A DNA stretch of 64,000 nucleotides from Ancylobacter pratisalsi (GTDB taxonomy: Bacteria; Pseudomonadota; Alphaproteobacteria; Rhizobiales; Xanthobacteraceae): NCBI RefSeq assembly GCF_010669125.1, contig NZ_CP048630.1, positions 868,001-932,000 on the forward strand, given 5' to 3'. Of this stretch, positions 25,786 to 34,554 are shown piece by piece. The notes beneath the pieces are model-generated. The model saw only the letters and a list, made by a program, of their open reading frames with translations, did no database searches and was not told the DNA's origin. The position numbers and the translations under genes were made by a program. Every line of letters begins with the position of its first letter. Positions within the stretch are counted from its first letter, which is position 1.

Positions 25786-26487
25786 ATGCGCGTCTTGCTC
25801 ATCGAGGACGACCGCGCGACCGCGCAGAGCATCGAGTTGATGCTCAAGTCCGAGAGCTTTAACGTCTACACGACGGATCTCGGGGAAGAGGGCGTCGATC
25901 TCGGCAAGCTCTATGACTACGACATTATTCTGCTGGATCTGAACCTTCCCGACATGTCGGGATATGACGTGCTGAAAGGCCTGCGCGTCGCCAAGGTGAA
26001 GACGCCCATCCTCATCCTCTCCGGCCTCGCCGGCATCGAGGACAAGGTGAAGGGCCTCGGGTTCGGCGCCGACGACTATCTCACCAAGCCGTTCCACAAG
26101 GACGAGCTGGTGGCGCGCATCCACGCCATCGTGCGGCGCTCCAAGGGGCATGCGCAATCGGTCATCATCACCGGCGAGCTGGTGGTCAATCTCGACACCA
26201 AGACCGTCGAGGTGGCAAGCAACCGGGTGCATCTGACCGGCAAGGAGTACCAGATGCTGGAGCTCCTTTCCCTGCGCAAGGGCACCACGCTGACCAAGGA
26301 GATGTTCCTGAACCATCTCTATGGCGGCATGGACGAGCCGGAGCTGAAGATCATCGACGTCTTCATCTGCAAGCTGCGCAAGAAGCTCGCCAATGCCTCG
26401 CAGGGCCACAATTTCATCGAAACCGTGTGGGGCCGCGGCTATGTGCTGCGCGACGCGGTCGAGGAACCCCAGCGCATTCCGGCCTGA
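25786..26487 (+). CDS. ctrA: Cell-cycle response regulator CtrA
   Basis: The master response regulator of the alphaproteobacterial cell cycle (233 aa). The receiver domain has the acidic pair in [15 protein letters not shown], phosphoacceptor Asp51 in [15 protein letters not shown], and Lys101 in [14 protein letters not shown]. The OmpR-type winged helix begins near residue 125, with the recognition segment [16 protein letters not shown] and the closing [12 protein letters not shown]. It is phosphorylated through CckA and ChpT; chpT lies 2.6 kb downstream. It carries its own strong terminator. Confidence 0.97.
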   Translation: MRVLLIEDDRATAQSIELMLKSESFNVYTTDLGEEGVDLGKLYDYDIILLDLNLPDMSGYDVLKGLRVAKVKTPILILSGLAGIEDKVKGLGFGADDYLTKPFHKDELVARIHAIVRRSKGHAQSVIITGELVVNLDTKTVEVASNRVHLTGKEYQMLELLSLRKGTTLTKEMFLNHLYGGMDEPELKIIDVFICKLRKKLANASQGHNFIETVWGRGYVLRDAVEEPQRIPA

Positions 26488-26523
26488 TCCATCCCTGCCC
26501 GACACCCTCGCGCAGCCATCGCA

Positions 26524-26551
26524 AAAAACCCCGCCGTGAGGCGGGGTTTTT
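26524..26551 (+). terminator. Rho-independent terminator of ctrA
   Basis: AAAAACCCCGCC, a GTGA loop and GGCGGGGTTTTT form a perfect 12-bp stem that ends in a T-run on the plus strand, and by symmetry on the minus strand too. It is 36 bp after the ctrA stop. Confidence 0.92.
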
Positions 26552-26637
26552 CGTGTTGTGCCCGGTGGCGACCGCCCGGGGAAAGAACGGGCCGGGCCCG
26601 CATCCCCTGCCCCACCGGGTGGGCCCACGCATTGAAG

Positions 26638-26670
26638 GGTCGCGGCGCCCACATGGCGAACGCCGCGACC
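26638..26670 (-). terminator. Stem-loop downstream of the DUF305 gene
   Basis: GGTCGCGGCG and CGCCGCGACC form a perfect 10-bp stem around a 13-base loop, about 38 bp after the DUF305 stop. There is no T-run, so its termination efficiency is uncertain. Confidence 0.45.
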
Positions 26671-26707
26671 TTCTCACGCGCGGGCGTGCCTCATTCTTTC
26701 ACGCGTC

Positions 26708-27172
26708 TCATTCCTTCACGTTCTTGGCCAGCCAGGCCTTCATGAACGCGATTTCCTTGTCCTGCGCCTCGATGATGTCCTCGGCGAGCTTGCGCAGTTC
26801 GGGATCCTTGCCGAACTGAAGCTCGACCCGGGCCATGTCCACCGCCCCCATGTGGTGGGGAATCATCCCGCGGACGAAATCAACGTCCGTATTGCCGGAA
26901 TACTGGATCGCCATGTCCTTGTGCATCCGGGCCCCCGCCTCTTCGAAGGCGCGGGTGGAGGCGCTGTCATCGGCGCCCGGCATATGGGCGCTGTGATCCA
27001 TCGGCATCGCATCGTGCGACATTGAACCCGGCTGCATGGTGCCCGGCTGCATCATCGGCATGGCGTCCGGCATCGTGGCGGGCATCTGGGTGGCCGTGCC
27101 GGCGAAGGCGGGCACGGTGGCAAGGCTCGAAAGCGCGGCGGCAGCGAGGGCCGCCTTGATGAGGCTGTTCAT
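26708..27172 (-). CDS. Secreted Met/His-rich DUF305 protein (copper-type)
   Basis: A 154-aa protein with a signal peptide (MNSLIKAALAAAALSSLATV, then PAFA) and a linker with Met- and His-rich repeats (MPDAMPMMQPGTMQPGSM, HDAMPMDHSAHMPG). A C-terminal DUF305 four-helix domain follows with the hallmark MIPHHMGAVDMA. DUF305 proteins are ferritin-like in fold and several are linked to copper or silver tolerance in the periplasm. The metal-binding linker fits that role, but the metal is inferred. A small hydrophobic Met/His/Cys protein gene lies 80 bp upstream on the same strand and probably belongs to the same transcript. Confidence 0.87.
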   Translation of the reverse strand: MNSLIKAALAAAALSSLATVPAFAGTATQMPATMPDAMPMMQPGTMQPGSMSHDAMPMDHSAHMPGADDSASTRAFEEAGARMHKDMAIQYSGNTDVDFVRGMIPHHMGAVDMARVELQFGKDPELRKLAEDIIEAQDKEIAFMKAWLAKNVKE

Positions 27173-27252
27173 GAAGTCTCTCCGTAGTCTGTAATCGCGG
27201 CATTGAATCCCGAGGCGCGCAGCGAGGCGGCCCCGACAGGGTCGTCACCTGA

Positions 27253-27681
27253 TCAGACGGTACGGGGCGGCGGCTCGGGGATGGCGTGCGTCCAGCCGGC
27301 CGGTGCAAGGGAGAGCGCGGGCGCGAAGGCCAGCGTATCGGGCATGGGGTGGGAGAGCCCGGTGTCGGCGAAGGGGGCAAGCACAAGCCAGCCGATCACA
27401 CAGCACGGATAAAGCCGCGCCGCGGCACCCGCCACCGCCCCTCGCCTCTGCACGAGGTCGACACGACCGGCCGCGCCGTGGTCATTCGCCAGAGCCGGCC
27501 CGCCCGGCGCGCCCGCCTCGTGGCAGGGCATCGCCTGCAACGCCGTCATCGCCTCCGGCGCCATGATGACCTGCGGCGCCATGGCCATAGCCGTGCCCGA
27601 CGGCCCCGCCAGCGGGACGCCAAGCGCCACCACCGCAAAGATCAGCCGCAGAAGCCGCAGCGACAGTCCGTCAGAACGCAT
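27253..27681 (-). CDS. Small signal-bearing Met/His/Cys-containing protein, unknown function
   Basis: A 142-aa protein with an N-terminal hydrophobic segment (LLRLIFAVVALGVPLAG), a Met-rich patch (AMAMAPQVIMAPEAM), a MPCHEAG motif, an LYPCCVIGWLVLAPF segment near residues 90-105, and a proline-rich tail. The arrangement resembles small DUF2946-like proteins found beside copper-resistance genes, but the match is weak. It sits directly upstream of the DUF305 gene on the same strand. It could be a metal sensor or leader-type protein. Coding is likely from its membrane pattern but not certain. Confidence 0.55.
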   Translation of the reverse strand: MRSDGLSLRLLRLIFAVVALGVPLAGPSGTAMAMAPQVIMAPEAMTALQAMPCHEAGAPGGPALANDHGAAGRVDLVQRRGAVAGAAARLYPCCVIGWLVLAPFADTGLSHPMPDTLAFAPALSLAPAGWTHAIPEPPPRTV

Positions 27682-27852
27682 GGATGAACACGTAGGCCTG
27701 GAAACGATCGGAAGGCGATCTTAACACCGGCGCCGGCCCCGGAAAGAGCCGATCCGCTCCAATGCCGACACCGTGAACAGGTCGGGAAAACCGGCGGGTC
27801 AGCCGGCGCCGGTCGCCCGCTCCTCCGGCGACGGGTGCCAGCGCTCTCCGGC

Positions 27853-28962
27853 TCAGGCGGCGCGGGCGCGTGGGCGCAGCAGCGCCGCGATCAGCGCCAC
27901 ACTGTCCCCGGCGGGCACCACCGCATCGAACCCCTCCGGCGCCGTCCCGCGCGCGCCCGAGGTGAAGCCGATGCGCCGGGCACGCCCGGCCTCAAGCCGT
28001 CCGAACATCCCATAGGCATCGAGGTCGAACAGGATCACGTCGAAGCGCACCCCCGCCAGCCGCGCCGCGCGCGGATCGTCGGCCAGCGACACGTCATGGC
28101 CCATGGAGCGCACCAGATCGCTCATGGCCGCTCTGGCCGGCCCTTCCGGCGCCGTCAGCAGAACCCGCGCGGCCTCCACCGTGCTCGGCACGGTCTCGCC
28201 CGGTTCCAGCAAGCGGTAGCGGGCGCCGCCCGCCACCAGGAAACGTTCGCCATTCATCCGCTCGATGCGCCCCTGCGGGGCCAGCCCCACCACCTGGTCG
28301 ACAGCCACCGCCTCGCCCTCGCCGCCCAGCAGCAGCAGCATGCGGCCGCCGCGCTCGTCGATGGCGCTCATGCCGCGCAGCGCGGCAACCCGCACCGCTT
28401 CCAGCTCCGGCCGGCCGGCGCGTACCAGCAGATGCGCGCTGTCACGCTCGCAGGAGGTCACGACGCGCGGCCGCGCGCCGGCAATTCCGATCGGCATGTC
28501 GAGCAGCGCCGCCTGCGTGCCGTCGCCCAGCCGGGCGATACCGGTGATCATGTCCTCGCACGGCGCGAAACGGCCGCGCCAGTCGGCCGGCAGCGTCGCC
28601 ACCTCGGCCGCCATGCGCTGTGGCAGTGCATCGACGAGAAGCGTCGCACGCACCCGGCCCTCGGTGCCGAACAGCACCAGCGCTCCCTCGCGCGGCGCAA
28701 CCGCATCGGTGCAGCCCAGCCGCTCGGCGATGCGGATCAGCGGCAGCCCGCTAGTGCCGAGCGTTCCGACCTCGGCCATGCGCGCCATGCGGTCCCAGCG
28801 ATCCCCCGCAAGCGGCATCACGTTGATCACACGGCTCGCCGGCAAGGCGAAAGCCATGCCGCGCAGCGTGAACACCAGCACGTCGGCGGGCGCCGCCAAG
28901 GGCGGGGCACGGCCCTCGCGGGCAACGTGGGAAAGGATTTGATCGGCGTCAGACATCAACAT
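27853..28962 (-). CDS. CheW-like protein with degenerate C-terminal receiver domain
   Basis: A 369-aa protein. Residues ~25-150 form a CheW-like domain (VLVFTLRGMAFALPASRVIN, then VGTLGTSGLPLIRIAERLG). A second, weaker CheW-like unit follows (~165-270, with MLLLLGGEGEAVAVDQVVGL). Residues ~275-369 look like a response-regulator receiver that keeps one Asp (ILFDLDAYG) but lacks the N-terminal acidic pair (LLTAPEG instead) and the conserved Lys. It looks like a CheA-type protein without Hpt and kinase parts. It follows chpT on the same strand, so a scaffold role near the CtrA phosphorelay is possible. Start alternatives are ATG 28962 or 28956. Confidence 0.78.
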   Translation of the reverse strand: MLMSDADQILSHVAREGRAPPLAAPADVLVFTLRGMAFALPASRVINVMPLAGDRWDRMARMAEVGTLGTSGLPLIRIAERLGCTDAVAPREGALVLFGTEGRVRATLLVDALPQRMAAEVATLPADWRGRFAPCEDMITGIARLGDGTQAALLDMPIGIAGARPRVVTSCERDSAHLLVRAGRPELEAVRVAALRGMSAIDERGGRMLLLLGGEGEAVAVDQVVGLAPQGRIERMNGERFLVAGGARYRLLEPGETVPSTVEAARVLLTAPEGPARAAMSDLVRSMGHDVSLADDPRAARLAGVRFDVILFDLDAYGMFGRLEAGRARRIGFTSGARGTAPEGFDAVVPAGDSVALIAALLRPRARAA

Positions 28963-29070
28963 GGGCAACCGGCGGTAAGCATTACGCGTCACGCCCACGC
29001 GGGGCGCGCAACCCGAGTGTCGCCCGATCACGTTAATGTCTTCTGAAAGGTGCCGCTGCGTGAGTCCGCG

Positions 29071-29718
29071 TCAGGCCTGTTCGACCGCGATCACCACCCC
29101 GTCGCCGTCCAGGGAGAGATGGATCGCATAGCCCGTCGCGCGCGCCAGCAGGCCGGTATAGTGCGGCTGGATGGCATGGGCATCGAGCGATCCGCCCTCG
29201 GAGGCGTGGCCTGCCAGCAGGTCGACGAGGTGCGGGGGAATGCGCGAATGGCTGCCCTCGCTGCGCAGGCGGAAGCCGCCGGTCTCGCCCTCACCCGTCG
29301 CCGCGACGGCGATGCGCCCGCCACGGGGAATGGTGGAAACCGCGACGAGCAGCAGGTTGAGCAGCAGCTTCACCTTGTTCTTGGGCGAGAGCGTGCGCGG
29401 CACGCTCCACTCCAGGGTGGTGCGGTCGTCCTGAATGAAGCCGCGCGCCACGTTCTCCGCGTCGCCGGTATCGATCTGCGCGCCGGCCGAGCCCGCGGCG
29501 CCGAAGGCAAGACGGGCGAACTGAAGCCGGGCGGAAGCCTGCCGGGCGCTCTTGGCGATCAGGTCGAGCGCAAAGGCCTTCATGCTGGGGTCGTCTTCGT
29601 CCTCCAGCACCTCCAGCCCATTCACGATGGCACCCACCGGGCTGATCACGTCGTGGCACACGCGCGAGCACAACAGGGCGGCGAGGTCGAGCTTGTCGAG
29701 GTCGATGGCGGTCGTCAT
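29071..29718 (-). CDS. chpT: Histidine phosphotransferase ChpT
   Basis: This phosphotransferase (215 aa) passes phosphate from the hybrid kinase CckA to CtrA and CpdR. The dimerisation/phosphotransfer helix shows the phosphorylated histidine His22 in LCSRVCHDVISPVGA, followed by NGLEVLEDED. The C-terminal part is a degenerate HATPase-like fold (KVKLLLNLLLVAVSTIPRGG) that lacks ATP-binding motifs, as expected for ChpT. GAGGGACG precedes the ATG; the frame upstream of it is antisense to the eipA promoter region. It lies near ctrA and back-to-back with eipA. Confidence 0.95.
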   Translation of the reverse strand: MTTAIDLDKLDLAALLCSRVCHDVISPVGAIVNGLEVLEDEDDPSMKAFALDLIAKSARQASARLQFARLAFGAAGSAGAQIDTGDAENVARGFIQDDRTTLEWSVPRTLSPKNKVKLLLNLLLVAVSTIPRGGRIAVAATGEGETGGFRLRSEGSHSRIPPHLVDLLAGHASEGGSLDAHAIQPHYTGLLARATGYAIHLSLDGDGVVIAVEQA

Positions 29719-30027
29719 CGCGTCCCTCTGTCTGTCAGATGCGGGCGAATCATGGCCGAAGAAGCGGCATGGATTTATGGCTGGATACACTGCACATCCC
29801 TCGCCGCCAACCGTGCCGGCCGGCTGAAAGCGCGATGAACGCCAGCCAGCAAGGCGAGGCGTGGGACGAAGCGTGAGGCGAGGCTTGGCGATCACACCCG
29901 TGTGGAACCGCAAGCACCCATGCCTTGCGCGCCTTCCTAAGGTCGCACTCCATGCTAATGATAGTTTTCGCTCTTGGCCGCCGTGGCCATCGCCTGTGAT
30001 TTCTTCGGACCAAACGCGAGACCGCCA
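29719..30027. promoter_or_regulatory. chpT/eipA divergent promoter region
   Basis: This 309-bp gap between the two divergent starts holds no convincing gene. A short AT-richer patch (CTAATGATAGTTTTC, ~29954) lies about 65 bp before eipA and may hold its promoter. No canonical TTAA-N7-TTAA CtrA box was seen, although eipA is CtrA-linked in Brucella. Confidence 0.4.
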
Positions 30028-30642
30028 ATGCCGACCTTGCGCGCCCTGCTTGCCTGCTTCGCCATGCTTGCCGCCACGCCCTTCCTCGCCGCCCCTGCCC
30101 TTGCCCAGTACCAGCAGCAGCCTGCCTACCAGCAGCCCGCGCCGGCACCGGCGCAGAACGGCACCTATTCCAGCGACGAACTCGTCCAGCAGGGGCACGG
30201 CTTCTTCGGCGAGGTCTCGCGCGGGCTCGCGCTGTCGATCGAAAAAGCGGTGAACCAGTGGGGCCAGCCCAATGGCTACATACTGGGCCAGGAAGGCTCC
30301 GGCGCGTTTGTCGGCGGCCTGCGTTACGGCGAAGGCACGCTCTACACCCGCAACGCCGGTGACCTGAAGGTCTTCTGGCAGGGCCCTTCGCTCGGCTGGG
30401 ACTTCGGCGGCGACGGCGCCCGCACCATGATCCTTGTGTACAATCTGAAGTCGATCAACGACATCTTCCGCCGCTTCGGCGGCGTCTCCGGCTCGGCCTA
30501 TTTCGTCGCCGGCTTCGGCATGACGGCGTTGACCGCCGACGATATCGTGGTGGTGCCGATCCGCTCCGGCGTCGGCGTGCGCCTCGGCGCCAATATCGGC
30601 TATCTGAAGTTCACGCCCTCCGCGACCTGGAACCCGTTCTGA
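30028..30642 (+). CDS. eipA: Envelope integrity protein EipA (DUF1134)
   Basis: A 204-aa periplasmic protein with a clear signal peptide (MPTLRALLACFAMLAATPFL, with cleavage near APALA-Q). A Gln/Pro-rich linker follows, then the DUF1134 barrel, recognised by EVSRGLALSIEKAVNQWGQP, GYILGQEGSGAFVGGLRYG and LGWDFGGDGARTMILVYNL. In Brucella EipA is needed for envelope integrity and its gene is under CtrA control. The placement beside chpT and ctrA fits that. The gene ends in a clean terminator. Confidence 0.92.
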   Translation: MPTLRALLACFAMLAATPFLAAPALAQYQQQPAYQQPAPAPAQNGTYSSDELVQQGHGFFGEVSRGLALSIEKAVNQWGQPNGYILGQEGSGAFVGGLRYGEGTLYTRNAGDLKVFWQGPSLGWDFGGDGARTMILVYNLKSINDIFRRFGGVSGSAYFVAGFGMTALTADDIVVVPIRSGVGVRLGANIGYLKFTPSATWNPF

Positions 30643-30666
30643 GTTAACGAGGTCTTGCAGAATAGG

Positions 30667-30691
30667 CGGCCGGGAATCCCCCGGCCGTTTT
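30667..30691 (+). terminator. Rho-independent terminator of eipA
   Basis: CGGCCGGG and CCCGGCCG form an 8-bp GC stem around AATCC, followed by TTTT, 24 bp after the eipA stop. Confidence 0.88.
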
Positions 30692-30767
30692 GGTGTTCGT
30701 AACCGTTGGCCGTTAGGTTGTGCTCGAAAGGCACGCCCCGTGCCGAGTACGAGGTGAGATCGCCCGC

Positions 30768-32060
30768 ATGATCGAGACGATCATGTACGCCGCAATCGGC
30801 TTCCTGACAGCGACGCTGCTGGCGCTGCTGACGCTTCCGGCCGTCTGGCGCCGCGCGGTGCGCCTCACACGCCGGCGCATCGAGGGCGCCATCCCTGTCT
30901 CCCTGAGCGAGATCCAGGCCGACAAGGACGAGCAGCGTGCCGAATTCGCGGTGGAGACCCGTCGGCTGGAGCTGGAGGTCGAGCGCCATCAGGCTCACTC
31001 GGCCGAGCTGTGGACACGGATCGCCCGCCAGGACGAAGATCTGCGCGCCCGCCAGGCCAGCCTCGACGAGGCTCTCGCCGGGCTCAATGACCTTCAGGGT
31101 CGCCACGACAGCCTGACATTGCAGGAGCGCGAGGTCAGCGGCGCGCTCGCCGTCCGCAACCGCGAGCTGGAAGAGACGCGCGCGCGTCTCGCCGCCACGC
31201 TCGCCGACCTCACCAGCACCCGCCACAGCCTCGAGGAAACCTCCTCGCGCGAGAACGAACTGCGGATCGAGCAGGTCGCGCTGATGACGCAGCGCGACAC
31301 GCTGACAGGACGCGTCGCCGAGCTCGAACGCCTGCTCGCCGCCACCAACGCGCATCTGGAAACCGAGCGCTCGACCCTGCGCGCCACCTCCGAGAGCCTG
31401 TCGATCGAAGTCGCAGGCAACCGCGACCTGCGCACCCGCCTTACCGAGACCGAGAACGAGCTCGGCACCGTCAGCACGGAGGCCGCCGCCCTGCGCGCCG
31501 AGGTTTCCGCGCTGCGGCTGCGCGCCGATTCACTGGAACAGCGCACCCTCGCCGCCGAAGCCCGGCGTGACGCCGTCGAGGCGGAAGCGACCCGCGCCAC
31601 CGCTGAGGCCCGATCCGCGCAGCAGAGCGCGGAAGCCTCGGCCCGGCAGGCCAACGACGCCGCCGAGATGGTGCGCGCCGAAAAGGCGATGCTGGAAGGC
31701 GCGCTCGCCAAGGCGCGCGAGGATCGCGCCGAGCTTCAGCGCCGGCTCGACACCCTCATTCCCACCGCCATGGCCGCCCCCGACGAGCCGGGCGAGACCG
31801 CCCGGCTGCGCGAGCGCATCAGCGACATCGCCGCCGAGGTCGCCCACCTGACCGCCGCGCTGGAGGGACCGGGCTCGCCGATCAACGCCCTGCTCTCCGC
31901 CACGCCGGCGGACAAGAAGGGCAAGAAGAACGGCAGCGTGTCCCTCGCCGACCGCATTCGCGCGCTGCAGGACAAGGCCGGCGAAACGCCCGCGCCAGCG
32001 CCGGGCGGCGCGGCCACGGCGAAGCGTACGCCGAAACAGGATCGCGCGATCGCGAGCTGA
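30768..32060 (+). CDS. Membrane-anchored long coiled-coil protein, unknown function
   Basis: A 430-aa protein with one N-terminal membrane helix (MYAAIGFLTATLLALLTLPA), then a basic segment (WRRAVRLTRRRIEG), then about 330 residues of heptad-like Ala/Leu/Glu/Arg helix with no globular break. The C-terminus is a basic Pro/Ala tail (KRTPKQDR). It has a GAGGTGAG ribosome-binding site. No enzymatic motif is visible. The build suggests a scaffold facing the cytoplasm from the inner membrane. It follows eipA, separated by a terminator, and is a conserved-hypothetical type in this order as far as I can tell. Confidence 0.8.
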   Translation: MIETIMYAAIGFLTATLLALLTLPAVWRRAVRLTRRRIEGAIPVSLSEIQADKDEQRAEFAVETRRLELEVERHQAHSAELWTRIARQDEDLRARQASLDEALAGLNDLQGRHDSLTLQEREVSGALAVRNRELEETRARLAATLADLTSTRHSLEETSSRENELRIEQVALMTQRDTLTGRVAELERLLAATNAHLETERSTLRATSESLSIEVAGNRDLRTRLTETENELGTVSTEAAALRAEVSALRLRADSLEQRTLAAEARRDAVEAEATRATAEARSAQQSAEASARQANDAAEMVRAEKAMLEGALAKAREDRAELQRRLDTLIPTAMAAPDEPGETARLRERISDIAAEVAHLTAALEGPGSPINALLSATPADKKGKKNGSVSLADRIRALQDKAGETPAPAPGGAATAKRTPKQDRAIAS

Positions 32061-32187
32061 GGCCGGTGCGGGGCGCCAAACCCGCGCAGGTCCGTGAATG
32101 CTTCGATCGCGGGAGCGTGCCGACAAGCGCTTTCGGGCGCTTACAATAACGGCGGCCCAAGGACGCCATCCCAGGAGGACACTGCCC

Positions 32188-33555
32188 ATGAATCTCGCCC
32201 GCATGCTAAAGGCGCGCGCCGATGTCGGCCGCCCGGTGCGCGTCGGCCTCATTGGCGCCGGCAAGTTCGGCTCCATGTTCCTGTCGCAGGTACGCACGAC
32301 GCCCGGTCTGCATCTGCTCGGCATCGCCGACCTGTCCGCCCCCCGCGCCCGCGCGGCGCTGGAGCGTACCGGCTGGGACACCGACGCCGCCGTCGCCACC
32401 TCGTTCGATCAGGCGCTGCGCACCGGGCGCACCATGCTCACCGAGGATGCCGAGGCGCTCATTTCGGCCGACGGGCTGGACGTCGTCATCGAGGCGACCG
32501 GCAGCCCGGCGGCGGGCGCGGCCCACGCGCTGAAGGCCATCGCCCACGACCGTCACATCGTGATGGTGACGGTGGAGGCCGACGTCCTTGTCGGGCCGCT
32601 TCTGGCCACCCATGCCCGGCAGGCCGGCGTGGTCTATTCCATGGCCTATGGCGACCAGCCCGCGCTGGTGTGCGAAATGGTGGACTGGGCGCGGTGCTGC
32701 GGCTTCCATGTCGTCGCCGCCGGCAAGGGCACCAAGTATCTGCCCGCCTATCACGCCTCGACCCCGGACACGGTGTGGCAGCACTACGGCCTCACCCCCG
32801 AGCAGGCGGCGGAGGGCGGCATGAACGCGCAGATGTTCAATTCCTTCCTCGACGGCACCAAATCCGCCATCGAGATGGCCGCCATCGCCAATGCCGCCGG
32901 CCTTGCGGCGCCCTCGGACGGCCTCCTGTTCCCGCCCTGCGGCGTGGACGACCTCGCCACCATCCTGCGCCCGCGCAGCGCGGGCGGAGTGCTGGAGCAG
33001 TCGGGGACGGTCGAGACCGTCTCCAGCATCGAGCGCGACGGCCGGCCGGTGTATCGGGACCTGCGCTGGGGCGTCTATGTGGTGTTCGAGGCCGAGCCGG
33101 GATCGCAGGGCGACTACGCCCGCCGCTGCTTCAAGGAATATGGCGTGGTCACCGATTCCTCCGGCCGCTACACCGCGCTCTATCGCCCCAATCACCTCAT
33201 CGGGCTGGAGCTGGGCGTCAGTGTGGCTTCCGCCGCCCTGCGCGGCGAGCCGACCGGAACCACGGATGCCTTCAATGGCGATGTCGTCGCGGTGGCGAAG
33301 CGTGCGCTGAAGAGCGGCGAGGTGCTGGATGGCGAGGGCGGACACACAGTGTGGGGCAAGGTGCTGCCCGCCGCCGCCTCGCTGGCGCGCGGCGCCCTGC
33401 CCATCGGCCTTGCCCACCGCGTCACGCTGAAACGCGACATCGCCGCTGGCAACGTTGTCGGCTGGGCCGATGTGTCCATTGAGGATACGGCAATCGTGCG
33501 GCTGCGCCGCGAGATGGAGCGTGCCTTCGCCGGCACGGCGGTGGCCGCGCAATAG
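32188..33555 (+). CDS. SAF-domain NAD(P)-binding oxidoreductase (homoserine-dehydrogenase-like)
   Basis: A 455-aa protein with an N-terminal Rossmann domain (RVGLIGAGKFGSMFLSQV), a homoserine-dehydrogenase-like catalytic middle (YLPAYHASTPDTVWQHYG, GGMNAQMFNSFLDGTKSAIE), and a C-terminal SAF-type segment (IGLAHRVTLKRDIAAGNVVG). An AGGAGGAC ribosome-binding site precedes the chosen ATG. Members of this COG4091-like family are probable sugar- or acid-converting dehydrogenases; the substrate is unknown. It is transcribed alone as far as the sequence shows. Confidence 0.82.
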   Translation: MNLARMLKARADVGRPVRVGLIGAGKFGSMFLSQVRTTPGLHLLGIADLSAPRARAALERTGWDTDAAVATSFDQALRTGRTMLTEDAEALISADGLDVVIEATGSPAAGAAHALKAIAHDRHIVMVTVEADVLVGPLLATHARQAGVVYSMAYGDQPALVCEMVDWARCCGFHVVAAGKGTKYLPAYHASTPDTVWQHYGLTPEQAAEGGMNAQMFNSFLDGTKSAIEMAAIANAAGLAAPSDGLLFPPCGVDDLATILRPRSAGGVLEQSGTVETVSSIERDGRPVYRDLRWGVYVVFEAEPGSQGDYARRCFKEYGVVTDSSGRYTALYRPNHLIGLELGVSVASAALRGEPTGTTDAFNGDVVAVAKRALKSGEVLDGEGGHTVWGKVLPAAASLARGALPIGLAHRVTLKRDIAAGNVVGWADVSIEDTAIVRLRREMERAFAGTAVAAQ

Positions 33556-33799
33556 TGCGCCCCGCTCCACGCCTCCATCGGGCGATGTTCGGCCGATGGA
33601 GGCGTGGGCGCCCCATCTGGACAGAAAGCGCGACTTCGCTTATCTCACGCGCCACGGTCAGCAGTTCACCGAGGCGTTGCCGCCCCTCACGGGGAGCTAA
33701 ACCTGCAAGACGTTCAGACCCCGCACTTGTCCTCGTGCCTGGTCGCAAGACGGCAACCCCGACACTTCCTCGCGGAAAGGCACGTACCGAGGATAGGTC

Positions 33800-34351
33800 A
33801 TGACCCGAACCGTTTTGCCGTTCGAGGCGCCGGATATCTCCGCCCTCGCCAGAAACCTCCACCGACAGATCACCGCGCTCGATCGCGCGCCCGGCCATGT
33901 GGAGATTCTCAACATGCTGGCGCGCGGGGCCGGCTTCCGGAACTTTCAGCATCTGCGCGCGGACAGTCAGGCCCGCCTCCGGCTGGAAAGCGCCGCGCCG
34001 CCACCGCCCGCCCCCACCGCCGATCACACCCGCTGCGCCCGAACGCTTCGGGTCTTCGACACCGAGGGCCAGCTGGTGCGCTGGCCCAAGAAGCGCAACC
34101 AGCAGGAACTGTGCCTGTGGGTGCTGTGGTCGAGGCTGCCGGCGCGCGAGACCTTCGCGGAACGGCGGATGAATGATGAGCTGAACCGGCTTCACCTGTT
34201 CGGCGATCATGCCCTGCTGCGCCGCGAGCTGGTGGAGTTCGGCCTGTTTCGCCGCACGCCGGACGGACGCGAGTATTCCCGCGTCGAGCGTGCTCCGCCG
34301 CCGGAACTGGCCGTCATGCTGACAGGGCTGCGAGAGCGGGCGCGGGCCTAG
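33800..34351 (+). CDS. DUF2087 domain protein
   Basis: A 183-aa protein. The C-terminal half carries the DUF2087 pattern: a segment LVRWPKKRNQQELCLWVLWSRLP, then MNDELNRLHLFGDHALLRRELVEFGLFRRTPDGREYSR, which resembles a small winged-helix-like unit. The N-terminal part (LPFEAPDISALARNLHRQI, GFRNFQHLRA) is the usual partner region of such proteins. Some members are called transcriptional regulators, but no function is established. It has no operon partners. Confidence 0.78.
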   Translation: MTRTVLPFEAPDISALARNLHRQITALDRAPGHVEILNMLARGAGFRNFQHLRADSQARLRLESAAPPPPAPTADHTRCARTLRVFDTEGQLVRWPKKRNQQELCLWVLWSRLPARETFAERRMNDELNRLHLFGDHALLRRELVEFGLFRRTPDGREYSRVERAPPPELAVMLTGLRERARA

Positions 34352-34525
34352 CCCGGCCCGCCGGCCGCGCGCGAACGGAACGTGAAGCGGAGGCGGCGCC
34401 AGCGCGATCCGCTTCACGTCCCAACAGCTGGAGCCCGGAAATGATGCCGCGATGTCGTGGCCGGTGTTGAAGGCCGCGCGCCCCCCTGCCCGGACGCGGA
34501 AAGGCATGGCCGCACGGCATCGCCT

Positions 34526-34550
34526 CACGCCGGCTCGTCGAGCCGGCGTG
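34526..34550 (-). terminator. Perfect 11-bp stem-loop after thiE
   Basis: CACGCCGGCTC and GAGCCGGCGTG pair perfectly around three bases, only four bases after the thiE stop. It lacks a T-run and is probably a terminator or 3'-protecting hairpin for the thi operon. Confidence 0.55.
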
Positions 34551-34554
34551 GCGC

